In this document: one piece after another, positions 33,934-45,483 of the stretch
Numbering within the stretch: the first letter of the stretch is position 1
Layout of the letters: each line of letters starts with the position of its first letter
Source: Maratus speciosus
Lineage: Eukaryota > Arthropoda > Arachnida > Araneae > Salticidae
Assembly: GCA_963932465.1 (NCBI GenBank)
Contig: OZ010792.1
Coordinates: 558,001 to 622,000 of the forward strand
Length of the DNA: 64,000 bases
Direction: 5' to 3'
The notes under the pieces: generated by a model
Told to the model about the DNA's origin: nothing
What the model saw: the letters and a program-made list of their open reading frames with translations, nothing else
Databases searched by the model: none
Translations under genes and position numbers: made by a program

Positions 33934-35915
33934 CACTAGAACGGCAGTAGGGGTCATTTTGACACCTGAGCACTTTCGTCCGTTGATTACTTTAGTTTGG
34001 TTGGAAGAAATCGTTTGAAATTTTTTGACTTTTCCTAAATATATAACATATTTTTCTTTTAAAAAATTCAGCTTTCCAGATTTGTTAGTTTTTGAAATAT
34101 TGTGAACCCATGAGAAAAATTCAGTGATAAGCAATTTTCAATTGCATTCATACTGTCTCCCAGAGAGATAAAAACCGGTGTGGTGACACAACATTATTAT
34201 CTGTAATTTGTATGTTATAATTCCTTTGTTTGATTTTGCCATGCTTTTGAACACAATATTTCAGAAAAGGAAAGTGTAAGGTTTTTCAGACTTATATTTC
34301 TTTTCAGAAATAGTATTTTCCCATTTCACTGCAGGTGGTAACCATAGGGGAAGAGTTTTATAAGTAGAGTACGAATATTGTTCATACGGCATACAGTTGA
34401 ACATTTCCGAACATATAATATGTTGAAAATTGCAAAACATGTTATCGACCAGGACAAAATATTACAGTTGATGAACAATTGTTCCCATCTAAAGCTAGAT
34501 GTAAATTTACACAATATATGCCAAATAAACCGGAGAAATTTGGGATAAAATTTTGGTTATCTGTTGACGTTGATACTAAATATGTACCTCTTGAATGGAT
34601 TTCCATTTCTAGGAAAAGATGAAACCGCAAATCCTTAATTAAGTTTAACTGATTTTTTTTTCATGAAATTAACAGATCCCCATCCAAACAAAGGGAGGAA
34701 TATTATGACAGACAACTATTTTACTAGCATCAAACTAGCAGAAATGCTAAAAGCTAAAAATACAACTTTGGTTGGCACAATGAAAAAGGAGAGAAGAGAA
34801 ATTCCTACATCTTTGAAAAATATGTGTAGTACTCTTTATTCATCGAAGATAGTGGAACATGACAATATGACACTTACCATCTATCAAGCCAAAAGAAACA
34901 AAAGTGTCTTTCTACTGCGCTCATTACATTCTACAGTCAAATCTGAAGACAGTCTTAAGAAGTTGCCCGATTCAATATAATATTACAATGCAACAAAATA
35001 TGGTGTGGATATTCGTAATCAGATGTGGTGAAAATATTCTGTTAAATCGGCTTCCAGACGATGGCCTGTACATATCTTTTACAATATTTTGGATCATGCA
35101 GCTTTGAATGCGATAATTTATCAGAGTGTAACAGGCAAGCCCATCAGTAGAAGAGATTTTCTATTAAAATTAGGAGAGAAGTTAAGGATGCTTCTTATGG
35201 CTTGAAAAGCCCCAAAGATCCTTCCTGAGTCTTAAGAAAAAATACACGAAAATGAAGTAGATATAAAGAGAAAAAAGTGTCAAGTACAGAGATGCAATGG
35301 AAACAAATCACAAGAATTTTGTGGATCGTGTTCCAAAGTTGTGTCCGGATAATGCACTGGAAAAATCGTTAAAAATTATTTTTGTATCAACTGCATTAAT
35401 ACCTAATCCGTGTGTTTAATTTGGAGTATTTTAAGCATTAAATAAAATTCAAACGAAATGCTTTACATTCTAACCATTCAGCTACACTTATAATGAAATA
35501 GCGGAAACAACAGAACACGTTTCTCATTTATGGATTTAGAGAGTGAATCATTCGGCGAGTAAGTAGATGGAAAAAAAAATTATTTTATAAATTGTATTTT
35601 ATTTTAGTTAACATTAGTTTTAATTTGTGAAAACATTTATTTTAAATCAAGTTTTATGTAAAATTAATGAGTTTTGAGTAGTAGTAGTATGATCCAATTG
35701 ATCGCCCTGTAGGCGTTACATACAGTACTTTAAAAACTCAATAAATTATCAAGTAATATTAAATATAAATTATAAAATACACGGAAATTACATATTTTTG
35801 CCAATGAATGGCATTTAAAATTGTTTTAGCGTTGTTATTTCAGTAGTTTGATCGTGGGGTCAAAATGACCTCTTCCTGCCATTCCAGTAGCTAAGATTTT
35901 TCTGCCGTTCTAGTG
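33934..35915 (+). mobile_element. piggyBac-family transposon, decayed
   Basis: TTAA on both sides (33930-33933 and 35916-35919), the piggyBac target. The 14-bp ends CACTAGAACGGCAG are perfect inverted copies (33934-33947, 35902-35915), and sub-terminal GGTCATTTTGAC/GTCAAAATGACC is also inverted (33952-33963, 35859-35870). On the right, 27 extra bp separate the two boxes and include a second, mutated end box (CTGGAATGGCAG on the minus strand). The transposase inside (34446-35210) is broken. Length 1982 bp. Confidence 0.9.
34446..35210 (+). pseudogene. piggyBac transposase (DDE_Tnp_1_7 type), frameshifted
   Basis: In order, the frames show RPGQNITVDEQLFPSKARCK, QYMPNKPEKFGIKFWLSVDV, a stop after SISRKR, then DPHPNKGRNIMTDNYFTSIK, LVGTMKKERREIPTSL, TIYQAKRNKSVFLLRS, a stop at 34978-34980, and finally YYNATKYGVDI in a shifted frame. 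These carry the piggyBac landmarks: first Asp in TVDEQL, second Asp in TDNYFTS, and the GVD of the third site, where the usual D-Q is changed to N-Q. At least two frame disruptions and the missing N-terminus make it inactive. Confidence 0.85.
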
Positions 35916-35919
35916 TTAA

Positions 35920-36499
35920 ATGAGGTGAATAAAAGATGTTTATTTTAAATGTATCTGATATATGTATTTTAAATTGATGTGTTTTAAATAAAGTGGTAGG
36001 TTTATATTTTAAATGAAATGATGGTAGTGGAAGAATATTTGGCTATTTATCACCTGCGCCCGACTAACATAAAAGTACCGAAATAGCCGTTTGGCATATA
36101 AAAAGTGAGGCGGTCAGTCCAGAACTGTTGATGACAGTCACATGACTTCGGCTATTATTATAGAGATGGCTTTTATAGGGAGCTTTAAAACATTTATTAA
36201 TTAGAAGATATATTTTTATTTGGCACTTTATGGCCATATATGAAATCCTGGTATTTATTTCTGGAAGATTTTATTTAACAATGGTAAATTTATATCATTA
36301 GTACAGATTTGTTAAAACATATATCCTTATGGAACTCTTTGCATAAAACCTATACTGTTAATAGCAAAGAATTTTACCTCCTCCCTCCCTAAAATCAAGA
36401 ACACAGAAAACTCCGTATTTTGACTTCTTTGTGCCTGATCTGATGGATATAAATAAACAGTGTTTGTAAAATTTGTCATTGGAATTTTTTCCTATGGAA
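35920..36499. other. No gene recognised
   Basis: Spacer between piggyBac and the Penelope-like element. No domain or bounded repeat seen. Confidence 0.45.
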
Positions 36500-38071
36500 A
36501 AACAAGGGGTACTGGAAGCATTTGAAGATGGAGAATAAACTGTGGAATACTGCGTACCTAAAATATGAGCGTGAAATAAGGCACAAAAACTTTCTACAAG
36601 AGTGTAAGCACTTTAAAATAATACCTAAATTTATAAAAATAGGAAATAAAACCTGAAAAAAGAATTCTGTGTGGATACGATAAAATCTGAAAGATTGATC
36701 CTAAATATAATTATCAGGAGAAAATTTGCCAAAATAACATACCTTAAAGAGCAGGTGAAGCAATTAAAAGCAAAAGTGGAAAACATATATGTGGAAAAGG
36801 AGTATAGTAATAAGCTTAAGAGAATAGCAGCATATGAAAAAGAAAGATATGAGCAGGCACAAAGCAGGAAGTTAAAATTCTGGCTAAAAAGAAAGCAAAT
36901 TCCAATGGAAAGTAAGGAATTTCACTATTTGAATCTAACGGAAGAAAAACTTAGTAATTACCAAGACAGACTGCTAAAGAAAGGACCAAAGCTCATTTTA
37001 GATGATGACATTAACTTGAAGGTCACGATACCTAAAATGGAAGAAATTTTTGAAAAGATGCCTAAACTTGAACAGAATATAATGAGGGGAAAAGTTCATT
37101 TAGAAACCCACTTGGCTTCGTTCCAAATTTATACCGGGTGTAGATATTTTTACGTAAGATGTGTTACTTCTAAAATGATATTGTGACTTCTTAAAAACTT
37201 AACAAATATTTATTCGCAATCTTCATGAGCATATTCCAAGATATTATTAGGATCTCTCCTTCATAGCTTCTTCTCGAAGCGAACATTATTACACAATATC
37301 GTTACACGGTTCGGTGGTTCAATCATACAACAAAACTGAAGTGTTCTTTTCATTTCACTTCAAAGTGGGGGTTATCGAATTAGCAGCGACACCTGCCTTT
37401 TTATTTCACATTTTCGACACAAGGCATTATCTCAAAGAAAATCAAAGAGAATGGAACAGATACTGAAGACAGAAAGGAACTGAGTAAACTTAAAAAGAGG
37501 GAAGACATCACTTTTCTTAAGACAGACAAGATAGGAAAATAGTAATGATGCCAAGAAAAGATTACACAAAGAAAATGCTAGAAACAATTGAGGGAATGAA
37601 AGTAACAAAATTAAAAAGAGACCCTAACACAGCGCTTATTGAAAGAACAAAAGCCATAATAAAAGATCCAAAATGGCGTAAACATACAATGTTCAACTTC
37701 AATGCTGCCTCAATAACATCAAGGTTATTTGAAAAATTAAAGGATAATAAGAACCCTTATAAAATAAGGCCAATAGTAAATAAAAGGGAATGGATTACAT
37801 ATCAATTGGAGAAGATAATGAAAAATATATACAGTGAAATTTTACCAGCATCGGAAAACGCGCTAACGTCAATGCAGGAGTTTATAAAAGTTCAGAGAAA
37901 TAAGCATTAAAAAAAAAAAAAAAACCAATGTACTTGTAAGTTTCAATGTGAAAGAACTGTATCCCTCGATAAATACAAAGGAGATAGCGAATGTAGTAAA
38001 TGAAAAACTAGAGAAAAAATTTGGGAAAAACCAAATGGCAGACGTATATGTTAAATCAAGTAACTTATTAA
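36500..38071 (+). pseudogene. Penelope-like retroelement, 5' part (N-terminus and RT motifs 1-3)
   Basis: Several frames in one direction give a Penelope-like protein: LWNTAYLKYEREIRHKNFLQ (~36540), the Lys-rich ORF 36671-37186 (coiled-coil-like, QLKAKVENIYVEKEYSNKLK), an interruption at about 37186-37420, then DITFLKTDK...MMPRKDYTKKML (RT1-type motif), a 122-codon ORF 37545-37910 containing YKIRPIVNKREW, and after a poly(A) expansion LVSFNVKELYPSI (RT motif with the first catalytic-type position, D changed to N). It stops where the 7.4-kb insertion begins. Penelope RTs are related to telomerase and combine with a GIY-YIG nuclease for target-primed reverse transcription. Confidence 0.8.
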
Positions 38072-39453
38072 TAGGGTGTCAACAATTTTAATCAGTTGAT
38101 TTAAATCAGCGATTAAATCATGATTTTAATCAACTGATTTTTAAGAAAAAATCATTGATTAAAATCAAAATTTTTCTAAGTGTTTAAAATGGCATAAAAA
38201 TATTAAAATCTGAGATTAATATAATTTGGAAAGTTTCTACAGGTATTTTGCCTTATGAATAAAGAAAAAAAAAAGCTTTAAATAATTGTTTCTAAGCTTA
38301 ATTCCTGAGTCTTGTAAAACATTAAGTACTGTAGCTTTGTAAAGGCATAAAAAACATTTCATTTAAAAATTATATTTAAATCTAATATAATTTGTGATGT
38401 CATAATTTTCTTTAAGTAATCAAATTATTCATTATTTTATATAAAATAAGCATGGCAAGTATAATAAATTTCTGCAAAGTAAGAGAGTAAAAAAGCAGAA
38501 TCTTATTTTCTTATTCTACTTTTGGAGTAATAAATTTATACCAAATATTAGAGCTAAAGAAAAATGGAAGAATAACATCTGCTCAACAGCTGTTGTAAAA
38601 AAAAATGTATAAGAGAAAAAGAACTAATTGCTATAAAAATGCTAAGCACAGCTTAATTAATATAATAAACACAACAAGATATCCCCACTGAGAGGTAATA
38701 ATGCTGCTATTTAATATTTTGAGGATTTCAGATATAACTGGCTATTGATATATTTACTCTGTATGTGTATGTACGTATAAATGGTTGTAACTCATTTTCA
38801 TAATTTTTTTTGGTTAGCATACACATACTTTATGTAAGTTAAAATTTAGGTGATTAACAGTAATTTTTCTTAGTACAAATGCAAAACAAGCTGTCAATAA
38901 TATTTGTTAGTTTTGTTACTAATGAAATTACGTATTTGCAGTTTTTATTAATTCTGTAATTAATTACTGTTTCTTCTTGGCCATTTTTTAAGGGTGCCGC
39001 ACCTTGCCCCTTTGGAAAGTGACAAAATACACCCTGCCTTTTTTTAAAATAGAGAAATTTACCTATAGTTGTAGCCAAAGATTTTTGTAAAAAACTTCTC
39101 CATGCCGCAGTATTTCTAAATACGTGTGCCCCAGACCATACAAAAATGATAGAGCTTTATTTCTTGAGAAAAAACAGGATATTATTAAAACATGTTATTT
39201 AATTGTATTTTTCAATTTGTAATTTATAAAATTATTAAAAATGAATGATCTTTTATTTATCATATTAAAAAATTATATGCTTTTTTTTCTTATTGTTACT
39301 AAACACACTACTAATATATTTTCTTGTGAAATAATGCCCTTTTTTGGAACCAGCATCCTGCCCCTTTTCCTTTTAGAATGAATACTAAATTATCATTTAG
39401 TAATTAAAACATAAAAATATGTATTATATACCTAATTAGAGATTGTTTAATAA

Positions 39454-40681
39454 CTAGTAAATCTGCAGATCAGGAGCCTCAACGTCATCTTTGCAAATCA
39501 TTGTTTTTTAACACTCTTTGCGTAATATTCAACTTCCTACAATCGTTTTTTAAAGTTTTCAAATTACATAAATATTTATAACGTACAAGATACTTCGTAA
39601 AGTTTCAGAAATTAAAAGTGTTAAACAAGTGATTATACACTGATGTTCTAAAATTCTGATGAGCTACTTATTCTGGTAGACTTTTAAATCAAAAATTGCA
39701 TTTCTTCAGGGGTCTCTGCCCCCCTGAACACCCCCGTAGTCTATTTAAATTTACATTCGTAATTTTTTATTGATTGTGCGGATTGTTAAATTATATCTTA
39801 GATTTTTTTACGCTGTGATTTATAAGGATAAGCATAAGTTTTTTTTTATAAATTAATAAAATTTAAATTAAAAATAAAATATTTATGTTAACCGTACACA
39901 GACAATAAATCTTGAAGTGACGCCAAAAATGTAACCCTAAAATCCGCTACATTCCGCACAACACAACGACGTGCTTAAAAAAAAAAAACAGAAAAATATT
40001 TTTAATAATACAGTTTTTAATTCATAATACAATGAAATGCTACCTTAGAATGCTTATTGCTTAATTATAAGCAGATCATTTTCATTTTACAGAAAAAAAT
40101 GCACGGATGAAGTCAAAGAATTCGGTCCCTGTTCCACATGCTTGTTTTGTTTGGGCTGAATGAGGGCATTTAAATCTGAGCGATAACGCACATCGTATTG
40201 CAAACTGTTTTTACGGCATACTGCATCTCCATCTATCTCTTTCCTCCATGAATAATAGTTAATTTTATTTTACCTAAGATCTTTTTATTCCAGCATCTTT
40301 GTTTTCGATAAATGACGTCTAATTCACCCGCTATGCATACTTACTCAAAACTTTTCATCTTGTTATATTAAGAAATACTCGAGAGTTTTCTTTTTATTTC
40401 CAATATGCCGCCATATTAATTTTTCTATTCTTAATTTTATTTTTCATTTTCCTGTTACACAACAAAACATTTCAATTGAAAATTGTTTAAAAGAAAATAT
40501 TATTCCGTGTTTTGATTTTCTTGCAACAATTAAAGAAATATTGATAAATGTTATGGAAAAATGTTACGTTATTCTCTATGAAAATAATGAACTTTTGTAT
40601 TTTTAAGCAAAATATTTGAATAAAATAAATGAAATATTGACTATTTTTATTTCTGGGCTAAAATCCATCTATATGCAAAGA
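39454..40681 (-). mobile_element. Module X, Helitron-like, copy 1
   Basis: Minus strand: starts TCTTTGCATATAGATGG after A and ends ...ATCTGCAGATTTACTAG before T, with a 10-bp palindrome just upstream of the CTAG, as in Helitron 3' ends. It is inverted relative to copy 2. It carries a GGGG...TCTGCCCC hairpin near one end and a conserved box CCGAATTCTTTGACTTCATC. No open frame of note. Confidence 0.65.
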
Positions 40682-40696
40682 TACACATGCATTAAT

Positions 40697-41309
40697 TGCC
40701 GAAACGTCAGTGAAGGCTTACTGTGGAGACACGAAAAGTTTTGGTTTCTGTTAGTCTGTATCTGTTAGTCTGTCTGTTAGTCTGTCTGTCTGTTCCGCGA
40801 TAACTGCCGCAAAAAGCATCTGATCGGCTTGAAATTCACTGGGCATGTTGATGAGGTACCCGGACTTAGCTATATAGATTTTGGTTAAATTTGGTTCATT
40901 CGTTCGGGAAATATGGAACATTTTATTTTGCTCTATAATGCTTTTCTATGGCAAGTCAGACGATTTTCAGATTTTCATTTGTTGAAAGAAATGGCTCATA
41001 TGAAAAATGGATTTAAATGGTAAATTTTTGATGCAGGAATTTTTAAATAAGATTATTAAATTATTCCAATTAGTTTGAAATTTTGTCAATATATTTGCGA
41101 GATTTTTTAAATTAGGTTTATAATATTGGGGGGAATTTTATGCATGTTTTCCAATAATATAAAGGATTTTGTTTTGACAATTTGAGATAATGCATATTTC
41201 ATTTTTTTCCCTTTCTTTCATCTGTTGCCTAGTAACGTATTTCGTCCTAATAATATTAGTATAATTGCGTGTATAATGTTTGAGTAAAGCCAACGTCAAA
41301 ACGGATGAA
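40697..41309 (+). repeat. Module Y, copy 1 (plus sense)
   Basis: Starts TTGCCGAAACGTCAGTGAAG and ends CCAACGTCAAAACGGATGAA. It contains a (GTCT)n-like run and AAGCATCTGATCGGCTTG. The other two local copies are in the opposite sense. Confidence 0.75.
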
Positions 41310-41343
41310 TTAAATTTTGATATTTTGATAAAGATAATTTGTA

Positions 41344-42589
41344 TCTTTGCATATAGATGGATTTTAGCCCAGAAATAAAAATAGGCAATATTTCATTTAT
41401 TTTATTCAAATATTTTGCTTAAAAATACAAAAGTTCATTATTTTCATAGAGAATAACGTAACATTTTTCCATAACATTTACCAATATTACTTTAATTGTT
41501 GCCAAGAAAATCAAAACCCGGAATAATATTTTCTTTTAAACAATTTTCAATTGAAATGTTTTGCCGTGAAACAGGAAAATAAAACATAAAATTAAGAATA
41601 GAAAAATTAATATGGCGGCATATTGGAAATAAAAAGAAAACTCTCGAGTATTTCTTAATATAACAAGATGAAAAGTTTTGAGTAAGTATGCATAGCAGGT
41701 GAATTAGACGTCATTTATCGAAAACAAAGATGCTGGAATAAAAAGATCTTGGGTAAAATAAAATTAACTATTATTCACGGAGGAAAGAGATAGATGGAGA
41801 TGCAGTATGCCGTAAAAACAGTTTGCAATACGATGTGCGTTATAGCTCAGATTTAAATGCCCTCATTCGGCCCAAACAAAAAAAGCACGTGGAACAGTGA
41901 CCGAATTCTTTGACTTCATAAGTGCATTTTTTTCTGTAAAATGAAAATGATCTGCTTATATTTAAGCAATAAGCATTCTAAGGTAGCATTTGATTGTATT
42001 ATGAATTAAAAACTGTATTACTAAAAATATTATTATTATTATTATTATTATTTTTTTTTTTTTTTTTTTTTTTTTTTAAGCACGTCGTTGTGTTGTGCTG
42101 AATGTAGCGGATTTTAGGGTTACATTTTTGGCGTCACTTCAAGATTTATTGTCTGTGTACAGTTAACATGAATATTTTATTTAAAATTAAATTTTATTAA
42201 TTTATAAAAAAAAACTTATGCTTATCCTTATAAATCACAGCGTAAAAAAAAATCTAAGATATACTATAACCATCCGCACAATCAATAAAAAATTATGAAT
42301 GTAAATTTAAATAGACTACGGGCAGAGCCCCCCTGAAGAAATGCAATTTTTGATTTAAACAGTTACCAGAATAAGTAGCTCATCAGAATTTCAGAACATC
42401 AATGTATAACCACTTGCTTAACACTTTTAATTTCTGAACTTTACGAAGTATCTTGTATGCTTATAAATATTTATGTAATTTGAAAACTTTAAAAAGCGAT
42501 TTCTAGGAAGTTGAATATTACGCAATGAGTGTTAAAAAACAATGGCTTGCAAAGATGATGTTGAGGCTTCTGATCTGCAGATTTACTAG
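41344..42589 (+). mobile_element. Module X, Helitron-like, copy 2
   Basis: Plus strand: A|TCTTTGCATATAGATGG ... GCAGATTTACTAG|T, 1246 bp. It is a near-complete inverted copy of 39454-40681 and 43364-44583, with an expanded poly-T at about 42052-42077 preceded by (TTA)n. Confidence 0.65.
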
Positions 42590-42590
42590 T

Positions 42591-43177
42591 TCATCCGTTT
42601 TGACGTTGGCTTTACTCAAACATTATACACGCAACTATACTAATATTATTAGGACCAAATACGTTGCTAGGCAACAGATGAAAGAAAAGGAAAAAAATGA
42701 AATATGCATTATGTCAAATTGATAAAACAAAATCCTTTATATTATTGGAAAACATGGATAAAATTAACCCCAATATTATAAACCTAATTAAAAAAATCTC
42801 GCAAATATATTGACAAAATTTCAAACTAATTGGAATAATTTAATAATCTTATTTAAAAATTTCAGCATAAAAAATTTACCATTTAAATCCATTTTTCATA
42901 TGAGTCATTTCTTTCAACAAATGAAAATCTGAAAATCGTCTGACTTGCAATAGAAAAGCATTATAGAGAAAAATAAAATGTTCCATATTTCCTGAACGAA
43001 TGAACCAAATTTAACCAAAAACTATGCAGCTAAGTCCGGGTACCTCATCAACATGTCCAGTGAATTTCAAGCCGATTGGATGCTTTTTGCGGCAGTTATC
43101 GCGGAACAGACAGACAGACTAACAGAAACTAAAACTTTTCGTGTCCCCACAGTAAGCCTTCACTGACGTTTTGGCAA
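42591..43177 (-). repeat. Module Y', copy 2
   Basis: Directly abuts the CTAGT end of X copy 2. It starts TCATCCGTTTTGACGTTGGC and ends CACTGACGTTTTGGCAATT. The open frame 42525-42722 crosses the X/Y junction and is accidental. Confidence 0.75.
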
Positions 43178-43363
43178 TTATAATTTTTAAGTAGTGTTAA
43201 CAATTTAATATTAAATGCGGTTACTGATAATTTTAATAAATGTAAGTATCACTAGTATTTAATATAGTTTTACATAATTATTGCAAAATATTAATGTATA
43301 TAACTTTATTGTATTCTACTAACTAGTGAAACTACTAATTTGCAGTTTTTAAAATTTCTGTAA

Positions 43364-44583
43364 CTAGTAAATCTGCAGATCAGGAGCCTCAACGTCATCT
43401 TTGCAAGTCATTGTTTTTTAACACTCATTGCGTAATATTCAACTTCCTACAAATCGCTTTTTAAAGTTTTCAAATTACATAAATATTTATAAGCATACAA
43501 GATGCTTCGTAAAGTTTCAGAAATTAAAAGTGTTAAACAAGTGGTTATACATTGATGATCTGAAATTCTGATGTGTTACTTATTCTGGTAACTTTTTAAA
43601 TCAAAAATTGCATTTCTTCAGGGGGGCTCTGCCCCCCTGAACCCCCCGTAGTTATTTAAATTTACATTCGTAATTTTTTATTGATTGTGCAGATGGTTAT
43701 AGTATATCTTAAATTTTTTTTACGCTGTGATTTATAAGGATAAGCATAAGTTTTTTTATAAATGAATAAAATTTAAATTTAAAATAAAATATTCATGTTA
43801 ACCGTACACAGACAATAAATCTTGAAGTGACGCCAAAATGTAACCCTAAAATCCGCTACATTCGGCACAACACAACAACGTGCTTAAAATATATATATAT
43901 ATATTTAGTAATACAGTTTTTAATTCATAATACAATGAAACGCTAACTTAGAATGCTTATTGCTTAAATATAAGCAGATCATTTTCATTTTACAGAAAAA
44001 ATGCACGGATGAAGTCAAAGAATTCGGTCCCTGTTCCACGTGCTTGTTTTGTTTGGGCCGAATGAGGGCATTTAAATCTGAACGATAACGCACATCGTAT
44101 TGCAAACTGTTTTAACGGCATACTGCATCTCCATCTATCTCTTTCCTCCGTGAATAATAGTTAATTTTATTTTACCCAAGATATTTTTATTCCAGCATCT
44201 TTGTTTTCGATAAATGACGTCTAATTAACCTGCTATGGGTACTTACTCAAAACTTTTCATCTTGTTATATTAAGAAATGCTCGAGAGTTTTCTTTTTATT
44301 TCCAATATGCCGCCATATTAATTTTTCTATTCTTAATTTTATTTTTCCTTTTCCTGTTCAAGACAAAACATTTCAATTGAAAATTGTTTAAAAGAAAATA
44401 TTATTCCGGGTTTTGATTTTCTTGGCAACAATTAAAGAAATATTGGTAAATGTTATGGAAAAATGTTACATTATTCTCTATGAAAATAATGAACTTTTGT
44501 ATTTTTAAGCAAAATCATTGAATAAAATAAATGAAATATTGCCTATTTTTATTTCTGGGCTAAAATCCATCTATATGCAAAGC
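43364..44583 (-). mobile_element. Module X, Helitron-like, copy 3
   Basis: Same orientation as copy 1. The CTAG end is intact at 43364-43367. The TC start is mutated (GC at 44582-44583 on the plus strand). The minus-strand frame 43920-44105 (SDLNALIRPKQNKHVEQGPN) recurs in the other copies but matches no domain I know. Confidence 0.6.
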
Positions 44584-44598
44584 TACAAATGCATTAAT

Positions 44599-45252
44599 TC
44601 ATTCGTTTTGACGTTGGCCTTACTCAAACATTATACACACAATTATACTAATATTATTAGGACCAAATACGTTGCTAGGCAACAGATGAAAGAAAAGGAA
44701 AAGAATGAAATATGCATTATGTCAAATTGATAAAACAAAATCCTTTATATTATTGGAAAACATGCATAAAATTCCCCCCAATATTATAAACCTAATTAAA
44801 AAAATCTCACAAATATATTGGCAAAATTTCAAACTAATTGGAATAATTTAATAATCTTATTTAAAAATTTCAGCATCAAAAATTTACCATTTAAATCCAT
44901 TTTTCATAATGAGCCATTTCTTTCACCGAATGAAAATCTGAAAATCGTCAGACTTGCCACTTGCCATAGAAAAGCAATAGAAAAGCATTATAGAGCAAAA
45001 TAAAATGTTCCATATTTCCGGAATGAATGAACCAAATTTACCCAAAAACTATACAGCTAAGTCCGGGTACATCATCAACATGCCCAGTGAATTTCAAGCT
45101 GATCGGATGCTTTTTGCGGCAGTAATCGCGGAACAGGCAGACAGACTAACAGACAGACTAAGAGACTGACTAACAGACAGACTAACAGACAGACTAACAG
45201 AAACCAAAACTTTTCGTGTCTCCACAGTAAGCCTTAACTGACGTTTCGGCAA
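44599..45252 (-). repeat. Module Y', copy 3
   Basis: Starts TCATTCGTTTTGACGTTGGC exactly 16 bases after X copy 3, the same gap as in unit 1 although Y is reversed there. It contains five ACAGACAGACTA-type units (about 45138-45200) and ends GACGTTTCGGCAA. Confidence 0.75.
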
Positions 45253-45483
45253 CTACTAACTAATAATTAAATTTTATTAATTAAAGTGTAAAAACATAGG
45301 TTATGTTAGAAATTAGAGGTTTAATTGTTTTGGAAACCTAAAACTCCTGATATCTATTCAATATTTTAATGCTGGGAAAAAAATCATAAAAATCTGATTT
45401 AAATCAAAAAAAATTTGCAAAAAAAAAAAAAAATCCAATTTGTTTGATTTTAAAAAAAAAATCATGATTTTTTTTACACCCTA

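Larger units (their letters stand above)
38072..45483. mobile_element. hAT-like 7.4-kb insertion in the Penelope element
   Basis: Ends TAGGGTGTCAACAATTTTAA (left) and TAGGGTGTAAAAAAAATCAT (right strand). Flanks CTTATTAA (38064-38071) and CTTAATAA (45484-45491) match at 7 of 8. The two Penelope halves join across it. Sub-terminal arrays of GATTTAAATC/ATCAACTGATTT-type repeats lie at 38095-38170 and 45385-45470. Most of the interior is later insertions: the X/Y composite units from 39454 to 45252. No transposase recognised. Confidence 0.75.

Noticed and set aside
42525..42722. 65-codon ORF, with a similar one at 44518-44730
   Set aside because: The shared C-terminus comes from module Y' read across different junctions; it has no domain and is antisense to nothing recognised.
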